From: Campylobacterales bacterium
GTDB lineage: Bacteria; Campylobacterota; Campylobacteria; Campylobacterales; QNZT01
DNA length: 5,438 bases
Reading direction: 5' to 3'
Assembly: GCA_015662615.1 (NCBI GenBank)
Contig: DQTU01000019.1
Coordinates: 1-5,438 of the forward strand
The stretch's first letter is position 1. Each line of letters opens with the position of its first letter. The translations under genes were made by a program, and so were the position numbers. The notes under the pieces are model-generated. The model was not told where the DNA came from. It worked only from the letters and a program-made list of their open reading frames with translations, and made no database searches. Shown one piece after another: positions 1 through 5,164 of the stretch.

Positions 1-218
1 AAGATATAGTTTATCCCATCTCTCTCATAATCAAGTCGAACACTTTGTGCTTTTATCGTGATTCCACGCTCTTTTTCGATATCCATGGTATCCATCATCT
101 GAGAACCCATCTCTCTTTGGCTGATTGCTCTACACTCTTGGATAAGACGATCAGCTAGTGTACTTTTTCCATGGTCGATATGAGCGACGATTGAGAAATT
201 TCTAATATTTTCCATCAT
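1..218 (-). CDS. lepA: Elongation factor 4 (LepA), N-terminal part, runs off the window
   Basis: LepA/EF4 is a ribosome-binding translational GTPase that acts on stalled or mispositioned elongating ribosomes. Only about the first 72 residues are here. The reading begins MMENIRNFSIVAHIDHGKST, which contains the G1 P-loop AHIDHGKS. DTMDIEKERGITIKAQSVRL follows, holding the switch I region with the RGIT threonine (G2). This N-terminus is diagnostic for LepA against other translational GTPases. Two ATG codons lie in tandem (218-216 and 215-213). The first overlaps the prs stop codon as TAATG, and no strong Shine-Dalgarno precedes either, so translation is probably coupled to prs. The rest of the gene lies beyond position 1. 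Confidence 0.95.
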   Translation of the reverse strand, partial: MMENIRNFSIVAHIDHGKSTLADRLIQECRAISQREMGSQMMDTMDIEKERGITIKAQSVRLDYERDGINYI

Positions 219-1147
219 TAATCAAATAATCCGTTTACACTTTCGTTATGGTAAATTCTACGGATAACTTCACTAAAGAGATGTGCGACTGATAAAACTG
301 TAATCTTATCACTCTCTTGACTTAATGGAATTGTATCAGTTACAACCAACTCATCAAGTCCACCTTTTTCAATTCTTTCATGCGCAGGACCACTTAAAAC
401 TGGATGTGTACAAAATGCCATAGCAGAGTTTGCCCCTTTGGCTTTTAGGGCTTCAGCCGCTTTTACCATGGTTCCTGCGGTATCTATCATATCATCAATC
501 AAGATGACATCTTTCCCCTCAACATCTCCAATGATATTCATCACTTCACTCTCATTTGCTGCTTCCCGTCTTTTGTCAACGATAACTAAATCATAACCCA
601 TAGTTTTTGCAAAGCTTCTTGCTCTGGCAACGCCACCAATGTCTGGACTTGCGACTATCGGGTTTTTAAGGTTTTTTCGTGCTAAATAATCACGAAAAAC
701 GATAGAGCCATAAAGATTATCAACAGGAATATCAAAAAATCCTTGAATTTGACCAGCATGTAAATCAACTGTTACTACTCTGTCAATTCCCGCAGTTTCA
801 AAAAGATTTGCTACAAGTTTTGCAGTTATCGGTACACGAGGAGCCGCTTTTCTATCTTGTCTTGCATATCCAAAGTAAGGAACAATAGCCGTGATAGAAT
901 TTGCTGAACTTCTCTTAAGTGCATCAGTCATGATAAGAAGCTCCATCAAGTTCGCATTGGCAGGTGCACATGTGGATTGGATGATAAAAACATCTCTTCC
1001 CCTAACGCTTTCGGTAATTCTAATACCTATCTCACCATCACTAAATCGTGTAACCGTAGCCTCAGAAAGTGGAATGGAAAGATATTTTGCAACGGATTTT
1101 GAAAATTCTAGATTTGCAGTTCCAGAAAAGACTTTGTAGCCCCTCAT
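218..1147 (-). CDS. prs: Ribose-phosphate pyrophosphokinase (PRPP synthetase), 309 aa
   Basis: Cytosolic enzyme that makes 5-phosphoribosyl 1-diphosphate from ribose 5-phosphate and ATP, for purine, pyrimidine, histidine, tryptophan and NAD synthesis. Numbering from the chosen ATG, visible motifs are RFSDGEI near 34-40, YARQDRK near 94-100, the metal/ATP-binding DLHAGQIQGFF near 128-138, catalytic-loop VDKRRE near 190-195, and the PRPP-binding loop VILIDDMIDTAGT near 214-226. The length fits class I Prs. The frame stays open upstream to a TTG at 1183, but I choose the ATG at 1147. MRGYKVFSGTAN is the usual family N-terminus, an AGGGG ribosome site sits 6 bases upstream, and the likely -10 box lies between 1183 and 1147. 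The TAA stop overlaps the lepA ATG, so prs leads a prs-lepA operon. Confidence 0.97.
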   Translation of the reverse strand: MRGYKVFSGTANLEFSKSVAKYLSIPLSEATVTRFSDGEIGIRITESVRGRDVFIIQSTCAPANANLMELLIMTDALKRSSANSITAIVPYFGYARQDRKAAPRVPITAKLVANLFETAGIDRVVTVDLHAGQIQGFFDIPVDNLYGSIVFRDYLARKNLKNPIVASPDIGGVARARSFAKTMGYDLVIVDKRREAANESEVMNIIGDVEGKDVILIDDMIDTAGTMVKAAEALKAKGANSAMAFCTHPVLSGPAHERIEKGGLDELVVTDTIPLSQESDKITVLSVAHLFSEVIRRIYHNESVNGLFD

Positions 1148-1153
1148 GTATAA

Positions 1154-1158
1154 CCCCT
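1154..1158 (-). promoter_or_regulatory. Ribosome binding site of prs (AGGGG)
   Basis: On the minus strand AGGGG is followed by six bases (TTATAC) and the ATG at 1147. This decides the start in favour of 1147 over the in-frame TTG at 1183, which has no such site. Confidence 0.75.
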
Positions 1159-1172
1159 GTAGTTTTTCGTGG

Positions 1173-1178
1173 ATTTTA
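1173..1178 (-). promoter_or_regulatory. Likely -10 box of the prs-lepA promoter (TAAAAT)
   Basis: The minus strand reads TTTTGGGTAAAATCC, and TAAAAT matches the sigma70 -10 consensus in five of six bases. No good -35 hexamer is seen 16-18 bases upstream, which is common in Campylobacterota. Transcription would begin near 1166, leaving a leader of about 20 bases that contains the AGGGG site. The promoter lies about 30 bases from the divergent -10 of the patatin gene. Confidence 0.6.
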
Positions 1179-1207
1179 CCCAAAAGTCTCTTTGATGCTT
1201 ATTTCGC

Positions 1208-1213
1208 TACAAT
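1208..1213 (+). promoter_or_regulatory. Likely -10 box of the patatin-family gene (TACAAT), possibly leaderless
   Basis: TACAAT matches the sigma70 -10 consensus in five of six bases and ends only 6 bases before the ATG at 1220. A start point 6-8 bases downstream of the box falls on or next to that ATG. No -35 hexamer at normal spacing is evident. The bases between box and ATG (TTTTCT) contain no ribosome binding site. Confidence 0.5.
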
Positions 1214-1219
1214 TTTTCT

Positions 1220-3295
1220 ATGAAAAAATTACTTATAACTTGTGTACTATGTTTCGTTTTTACCACTTCTACCTATGCTCAAAAAAAACAGGAAGATTTC
1301 TCTTTAGTGATTAGTGGAGGAATTAGCTTGGGTGCTTATGAAGCGGGTTACAATTGGGCACTTTTAAAGTACATGACCCATCTAAAACATAACTCCAAAG
1401 ATATAGATATCAATTTGTTATCCATTGCAGGAGCCTCAGCTGGGGCTATTAACACGCTTATGTCCTCTATGGCATGGTGTCGTTCTCGTAAAGCATTGGA
1501 TGTCAATAACACAATAGAAGATAACCTTTTTTACTCCATGTGGACGGAGGTCGATTTTGAAGATCTTTTTATCCATAGAGAGGGTGTTCAAGATGCCAAC
1601 AATACAACTTCACTTTTTTCTCGTATAAAGATAGAAAAACAAGCAAGTAAAATTATATCACAAATGCACCGACCACTTTATGATAAAGAGTGTAGTGTTC
1701 CATTTGGGTTTGCAGTGACGCGTGTACAGCCCAAACAGGTGGATATCAATGGTATAAAGATCAATAATAAACTGTTTCAAATCCCGATAACGCTGAAAGT
1801 TGGAGATGATGGTAGGGCTTATGTTATAGACAATAACAATATCAAAAGAGATAACATCATACACCTCTCAAAAGATGGAAAGATTAGCGATGATGCTATG
1901 AAAAAAGCGATGTTCGCTTCGTCAGCTTTTCCTATCGCTTTTGAGCAAGTTACGCTTGATTATATTTACAAAGGCGAGCCGGAGAGGGCAAAATTTTTAG
2001 ATGGTGGAGTGTTTGACAATATTCCATTAGATCTGGCTATTCGGTTGGCTGATGATAAGAGTAGTGATTATATCTTTATGGATCCAGCAAATATGCGTCG
2101 TACATTTATAAAAATTAGCCGAGATAATGCCACTGAGCCAGAAGTTAGTCCCATAAATAGTGCAATCGAATTGCTTATGGATATATTTAGTGTTTCTGAG
2201 TCAAGTGTCTTATACAATACCTTGGCGGAACATTTTGAGGATAGCGATAAAGAGATACACCTCTCCGATAGGTATTTCCCTTTGACTGGTAAGTTATTAG
2301 AACATTTTGGTGCTTTTTTAGATAGAGGATTTAGAGATTATGACTATTTTGTAGGGGTTTATGGTGCGATTGTAAATAGTGCGAATTATGCATGTAAAGG
2401 AAAATCAAAAGAGTGTTTTAGGGGTGCGAAACGATACATCTATGATATTTTAGTCAAAGATTCCAAACGGGGTAGGGGCTTTTTAAATTATCTCTCTCGT
2501 GAAGAGTTTGGCTATGCTTTTGAAGAGGGTGATTTTGAGGTAGATGAAGACCTCTTAAAGATTTACCAATCTATCAAAAGTATCACGATAAATGATATGC
2601 AGGATTTTCATACCTTTATCACTAACCTAAATAAAAATGGTTATGTTGCTAAAAACAAATATCTTAAACATGCCCTTGCCTATCCTCATGAGTGGTATCG
2701 AGAGTCTTTAGCTTTTATCGTGCAAAGAATTGTAGCGTTAGAGCGAAAAAACTCAACGAACTTAACCAAGGCAATTTCTGCCGTTGCAGCCTATACGGCA
2801 GGGTCATTTTATCGTCATAAAAGTGGATATACCTATAACCCAGTTTCAGCACCACTCGATCAAGACAAGCTTTGGGTAAAAATGTTGCCATATGAGGTTG
2901 CCATGACAAAAAATATGATTTCGATTGGGTATGAGAACTATTACTATTTTAAGCATGATAGTTTTTTTATTCCAAAAGCGATTGAGTTAAAACCATCACT
3001 CTCATTTGAGTTGTATGATAAAAAAGATCAGGTAAATTTTGCTAGATTAGACTTGAACTTGAACTTTGAAATCAAGCAGGATTTTATCTCTGTAGGTTTT
3101 GGACCGTCACTTTATAAAGATTTTGAGAGAACATTAGATACAGAGATAGACACGGGGTTTAATGCTTATTTAGATGTTTTAAATATGGTGCGGATTACTG
3201 CTGCAAGAAGAGATGATTATCAGGGGCAGGATTGGTATATCTATGTAGGGGTTAATGATATTCCTTCGTTTATCTATTGGATGTTTGTGGAGTAG
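1220..3295 (+). CDS. Secreted patatin-like phospholipase, 691 aa
   Basis: Predicted serine acyl hydrolase of the patatin family (lipid acyl-ester hydrolysis by a Ser-Asp dyad), exported across the inner membrane. Residues 1-20 form a signal peptide: MKK, a hydrophobic core, then STYA with probable cleavage before Q21. Patatin motifs follow in order: glycine loop SGGISLGAYEAG (32-43), nucleophile elbow GASAG with Ser73 (71-75), and DGGVFDNIP with catalytic Asp261. The glycine loop lacks the Arg/Lys of the classic GGGxRG form, as seen in some bacterial subgroups. The region beyond about 290 is unrecognised. Residues from about 560 to the end show alternating polar/hydrophobic strands with many aromatics, suggesting beta hairpins and perhaps outer-membrane association (inference). 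The start is fixed by the signal peptide. The gene stands alone, divergent from prs and convergent with the broken gene downstream. Its substrate cannot be told. Confidence 0.85.
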   Translation: MKKLLITCVLCFVFTTSTYAQKKQEDFSLVISGGISLGAYEAGYNWALLKYMTHLKHNSKDIDINLLSIAGASAGAINTLMSSMAWCRSRKALDVNNTIEDNLFYSMWTEVDFEDLFIHREGVQDANNTTSLFSRIKIEKQASKIISQMHRPLYDKECSVPFGFAVTRVQPKQVDINGIKINNKLFQIPITLKVGDDGRAYVIDNNNIKRDNIIHLSKDGKISDDAMKKAMFASSAFPIAFEQVTLDYIYKGEPERAKFLDGGVFDNIPLDLAIRLADDKSSDYIFMDPANMRRTFIKISRDNATEPEVSPINSAIELLMDIFSVSESSVLYNTLAEHFEDSDKEIHLSDRYFPLTGKLLEHFGAFLDRGFRDYDYFVGVYGAIVNSANYACKGKSKECFRGAKRYIYDILVKDSKRGRGFLNYLSREEFGYAFEEGDFEVDEDLLKIYQSIKSITINDMQDFHTFITNLNKNGYVAKNKYLKHALAYPHEWYRESLAFIVQRIVALERKNSTNLTKAISAVAAYTAGSFYRHKSGYTYNPVSAPLDQDKLWVKMLPYEVAMTKNMISIGYENYYYFKHDSFFIPKAIELKPSLSFELYDKKDQVNFARLDLNLNFEIKQDFISVGFGPSLYKDFERTLDTEIDTGFNAYLDVLNMVRITAARRDDYQGQDWYIYVGVNDIPSFIYWMFVE

Positions 3296-3320
3296 GGTGT
3301 TAATTTATCCTAACTCTTTG
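3290..3320 (+). terminator. Weak stem-loop at the end of the patatin gene, possible terminator
   Basis: GAGTAGG (3290-3296) can pair with CCTAACTC (3309-3316) if one A is bulged, giving a seven-pair stem with a 12-base loop that overlaps the TAG stop. Only TTT follows directly, and a longer T run comes about 13 bases later. The position between two convergent genes favours a terminator, but the structure is weak. Confidence 0.25.
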
Positions 3321-3333
3321 ATAGCCTCTTTTT

Positions 3334-4177
3334 TCATTTTGTAACTCTTTTTGAAATGAAGTTTTTTAGTAGATGATTTCTAGCATATTTGTAAAACTTT
3401 TTTTCTATCATTTTTAAATCTTTGTTATCTCTTTTGAGTCTGTTAAAATCATCCAAAAAGGTCTCAAATTTACAATTTTTTAACGCTTCATTGTCAGAAA
3501 ATAGAAATTGATGAAAATTATCAAAAGTCTCTTTTTTATGAACAATTCTGTATGTTTGGTTTTTAAAGTTTTTCAATATATATTTTTTAATCTTTGGATG
3601 TAATACCTCTTGCTCAAATATCATTTTAAATTTTTGAAACTCTTTGAGCTCTTTTTCTTTTCCATAAGCATTGACTTTGGTTTTAAGTCTTGAAGTGTTT
3701 CGTTTGTGATTATTTTTAATAAACTTAAATTTCATAGTATGTGGATAGAGCCCGTTTTCAAACTTATTTAATTTAGCTGAAACTTTGTCAAAAATGTAGC
3801 CATTTAACGAAAAAATTTCTCCATATATAAGTTTTTTGTTCTCTATCAGTCTGCGCCAATCACCAAACAGATAGAGTTTATACTCTTTGTCCAGATGTGT
3901 TTGACCATGCTTTTTTTGATAGATGTAGTTTTTTTATCCCACTGTTTTAGGTTTTTATATTTTTCTAGTGGTATTTGTCTGTAAGCATACTCATTTAGTG
4001 TAAATTCATCTTTTCCTAAACCCACTTTTTTTGATTTTTAAGTTGAATTCTATATCTTTCATAGTCGCTTAACAAATCCCATAATTCATCTTTTTGTTTA
4101 TCATTTAGCTTAGGGTAAAAGGAGATTCTATTGGCTAAAAGTTTTTCTATATTTGGGGCTATTTTTTTAATTTTCAT
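3334..4177 (-). pseudogene. Unrecognised gene of about 281 codons, broken by two one-base frameshifts at A7 tracts
   Basis: I do not recognise this protein family. The minus strand starts at ATG 4177 (MKIKKIAPNIEKLL), with a weak AAAGAG site seven bases upstream, and runs 53 codons to a TAG at 4018-4016. Coding continues in a second frame (VGLGKDEFTLNEYAYRQIP and on), then in a third (YIYQKKHGQTHLDKEYKLYL and on) to the TGA at 3336-3334. Adding one A to each A7 tract (plus coordinates 4026-4032 and 3929-3935) joins all three parts into one open frame with no other stop. The product would be basic, rich in Lys, Asn and Phe, largely helical-looking, with no signal peptide or membrane segment. 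The Met at 3735 sits inside the third segment without a ribosome site, so the 133-codon open stretch from there is not a separate gene. The gene could be a decayed pseudogene, a slippage-controlled gene, or intact with two sequencing errors. Confidence 0.6.
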
Positions 4178-4190
4178 TTATATGCTCTTT

Positions 4191-4277
4191 TTATGATGCC
4201 ACTTTAGCTTTATCTTCGACTAATTGACCTGTTATATATTTATGTAAAACACTCTTTATAAAGGTTTGATATTTTAT
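4191..4277 (-). pseudogene. C-terminal remnant of a CopG-type (ribbon-helix-helix) antitoxin
   Basis: Immediately behind the brnT-brnA fusion, in another frame, 28 codons read IKYQTFIKSVLHKYITGQ and on to VEDKAKVAS, ending at TAA 4193-4191. The pattern YQTxIxSVLHKYxTGxL is typical of the last helix of CopG-family and BrnA-like antitoxins that accompany BrnT- or RelE-type toxins. It parallels the PYQTLINALLRKEL end of the neighbouring BrnA but is clearly a different sequence. No start codon or ribosome site precedes it in frame. The frame opens only after a TAA about 12 codons further upstream, inside the brnA coding sequence. I infer the tail of a second antitoxin gene whose front was deleted, with the junction near the brnA stop. 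Confidence 0.6.
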
Positions 4278-4501
4278 ACACTTTGAAGCTCTTTTCTCAA
4301 GAGTGCATTAATCAAAGTCTGATAAGGAACTTTCTCTTCACTAGCCCTTTTTTTGAAATACAAAATAATATCATTATCAAGTCTTAAGGTGGTTGGTATT
4401 TTTTTAGGTTTATAAAATCTACCTCTTACCCCATCACTAAAATCATAATCATCTTTTAATTCAAAATCATCATGCTTTTCTCTATCTTTAATATTGCTCA
4501 C
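4274..4501 (-). CDS. brnA: BrnA antitoxin from an internal GTG start, 75 aa
   Basis: Nested in the same frame as the fusion. A GTG at 4501-4499 (fusion residue 98) is preceded by a full AAGGAG Shine-Dalgarno with a six-base spacer. The product, starting (M)SNIKDREKHDDFELKDDYDF, has the normal length and N-terminus of a free BrnA: an N-terminal toxin-binding stretch with DYDFSDGVRGRF, then a ribbon-helix-helix domain (TTLRLDND, helix, YQTLINALLRKEL). Separate translation would supply antitoxin in excess over the fused protein, as TA regulation needs. BrnA is known to repress its own operon together with BrnT, and a candidate operator lies upstream. The in-frame arrangement makes initiation here a prediction, but the ribosome site is the best in the region. 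Confidence 0.72.
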   Translation of the reverse strand: MSNIKDREKHDDFELKDDYDFSDGVRGRFYKPKKIPTTLRLDNDIILYFKKRASEEKVPYQTLINALLRKELQSV

Positions 4502-4792
4502 TGGGTACTCCTTGAGGGTATAAAATTTCCTTTCTTTTGGATTTGCCTTTCTGGCACTAATGATTCGGATAATTTCTTCTCCATTCTCATCAAAAACTAG
4601 ATTTGCGACAACCAATATTTTTTGCTTGTTTGTCAAACCTAAAGTAATCCATCTCTCTTCAAAATAACCAAATCTAAAATCTAACCTTGAAATATGTAAT
4701 GGGTCATCAAAAACTTCTTTTGCTTCTTCAAAATCAAGTTGATGATTTTGAATATTTAATCTGTTTTTATCTTCACTCCATTCAAATTTCAA
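4274..4792 (-). CDS. brnT-brnA: BrnT toxin fused in frame to BrnA antitoxin, 172 aa
   Basis: Type II toxin-antitoxin locus. BrnT is a RelE-fold ribonuclease toxin that inhibits translation; BrnA is its ribbon-helix-helix antitoxin and DNA-binding autoregulator. Residues 1 to about 92 are BrnT: FEWSEDKNRLNIQNHQLDFE, then EVFDDPLHIS, YFEERWITLG, and the conserved tail EEIIRIISARKANPKER (72-88). Residues 98-172 are BrnA: DDYDFSDGVRGRFYKPKK (115-131) followed by the ribbon-helix-helix IPTTLRLDNDI...VPYQTLINALL. Normally these are two genes; here no stop lies between them. The start is TTG at 4792, preceded by AAGGA at seven bases. A sigma70 promoter lies just upstream. In the neighbouring frame a TGA overlaps the internal GTG (GTGA), so a single-base change could have created the fusion. 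Family assignment is firm; whether the fused protein is made or toxic is unknown. Confidence 0.88.
   Translation of the reverse strand: MKFEWSEDKNRLNIQNHQLDFEEAKEVFDDPLHISRLDFRFGYFEERWITLGLTNKQKILVVANLVFDENGEEIIRIISARKANPKERKFYTLKEYPVSNIKDREKHDDFELKDDYDFSDGVRGRFYKPKKIPTTLRLDNDIILYFKKRASEEKVPYQTLINALLRKELQSV
4508..4513 (-). promoter_or_regulatory. Internal Shine-Dalgarno AAGGAG for brnA
   Basis: AAGGAG followed by TACCCA and GTG. It lies inside the fused coding frame and encodes Lys-Glu of the linker KEYP, so these linker residues probably exist because the site is a ribosome signal rather than for protein function. Confidence 0.75.
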
Positions 4793-4799
4793 TTAGCTA

Positions 4800-4804
4800 T
4801 CCTT
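4800..4804 (-). promoter_or_regulatory. Ribosome binding site deciding the TTG start of brnT (AAGGA)
   Basis: AAGGA lies seven bases before the TTG at 4792. The TTG begins KFEWSEDKN, matching the usual BrnT N-terminus (MKFEWDExKN), so the non-ATG start is well supported. A TTG start may keep toxin translation below that of the antitoxin. Confidence 0.7.
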
Positions 4805-4823
4805 AGTTTAGTTATATATCGGT

Positions 4824-4852
4824 ATTTTAACATAAAGTATTTACATTGTCAA
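4824..4852 (-). promoter_or_regulatory. Strong sigma70 promoter of the brnTA locus
   Basis: On the minus strand a perfect -35 TTGACA (4852-4847) is followed by a 17-base spacer and -10 TAAAAT (4829-4824). The -10 is preceded by TGT, giving an extended TGN element. The expected start point near 4817 leaves a leader of about 25 bases that includes the AAGGA site. This is the closest match to consensus in the window. Confidence 0.8.
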
Positions 4853-4858
4853 TATGTA
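4842..4858. promoter_or_regulatory. Inverted repeat over the -35 box, candidate BrnA operator
   Basis: TACAT-N7-ATGTA is a perfect five-base dyad whose centre (4850) lies inside the -35 hexamer. A further outlying ACATA at 4830-4834 may form a second half-site. BrnA homologues repress their own promoter through the ribbon-helix-helix domain, so a dyad here fits. That BrnA binds it is inference. Confidence 0.45.
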
Positions 4859-5164
4859 TGTTTTATTTCTCTGAGATTTTTGTGCAACTTTTTTTAAAAA
4901 AGTTGTGGGAGCGATAGTCAAAGTCACGAATTTTTGGTGGTATTTAATCGTCAAAATTGACCCTTGTTTTTTTCTTCAATGACTTTGAAGTCTATGGATA
5001 TAACGGTCAAATTGAGAAATATGCCGTTTTTTTCAGTTTAGCTTGTGAAACTATTCCGATATACTTTCCCAAATAAAGCTCTAAAAGCCGACTGGGTAGG
5101 CATATTCCTCTCCAAAGTTTTGTTATATGTGAACTTATTTTAGCACTAGAGTTAAGAGTTGCAC
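4859..5164. other. Noncoding, palindrome-rich stretch between brnTA and the argC fragment; possible mobile-element remnant
   Basis: No convincing gene is seen on either strand; all frames are broken by stops. The stretch holds several short dyads: a 21-base one at 4885-4905, GTCAA-AA-TTGAC at 4950-4961 and GACTT-TG-AAGTC at 4981-4992. It also has two near copies of GTCAAAATTGA (4950 and 5006). On the minus strand a GGAG site precedes an ATG at 5103 that opens only 21 codons (MPTQSAFRALFG and on). The sequence next to the argC stop, GGGGTCTGAGTGCAAC, resembles boundaries I associate with REP-associated tyrosine transposase (RAYT) elements. With the short MP-type start, I infer a decayed or non-autonomous element, at low certainty. 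Confidence 0.35.
4885..4905. repeat. 21-base inverted repeat
   Basis: CAACTTTTTT and AAAAAAGTTG are perfectly complementary ten-base arms around a single T. With only four G/C pairs and almost no loop it is more likely a cruciform-prone or element-end dyad than a standard terminator. It lies about 30 bases upstream of the brnTA promoter. Confidence 0.5.

Noticed and set aside
1148..1183. Longer prs starting at TTG 1183 (12 extra residues)
   Set aside because: The extra codons include the likely -10 box TAAAAT, lack a ribosome site, and are absent from typical Prs N-termini.
891..1314. Plus-strand open frames of about 80 codons across the prs 5' end
   Set aside because: They lie opposite the well-supported prs gene, have no family-like sequence or ribosome site, and the second runs out of frame into the patatin start.
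1658..1864. Minus-strand open frame of 68 codons inside the patatin gene
   Set aside because: It is the reverse shadow of a gene whose protein shows clear family motifs, and it has no recognisable features of its own.
2715..2909. Minus-strand open frame of 64 codons inside the patatin gene
   Set aside because: Reverse shadow of the patatin coding sequence with no family resemblance.
3334..3735. A separate 133-codon gene starting at ATG 3735
   Set aside because: The same frame continues upstream with equally protein-like sequence to the A7 tract, and no ribosome site precedes this Met. It is the tail of the larger broken gene.
3911..3917. Third T7/A7 tract in the broken gene as a further frameshift site
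   Set aside because: The frame reads through it (YQKKHGQTH) without needing a base change.
5038..5103. 21-codon minus-strand peptide with a GGAG site (MPTQSAFRALFG and on)
   Set aside because: Too short and unlike any known peptide to call as a gene. At most it is the start of a decayed transposase gene, so it is mentioned only within the noncoding stretch.
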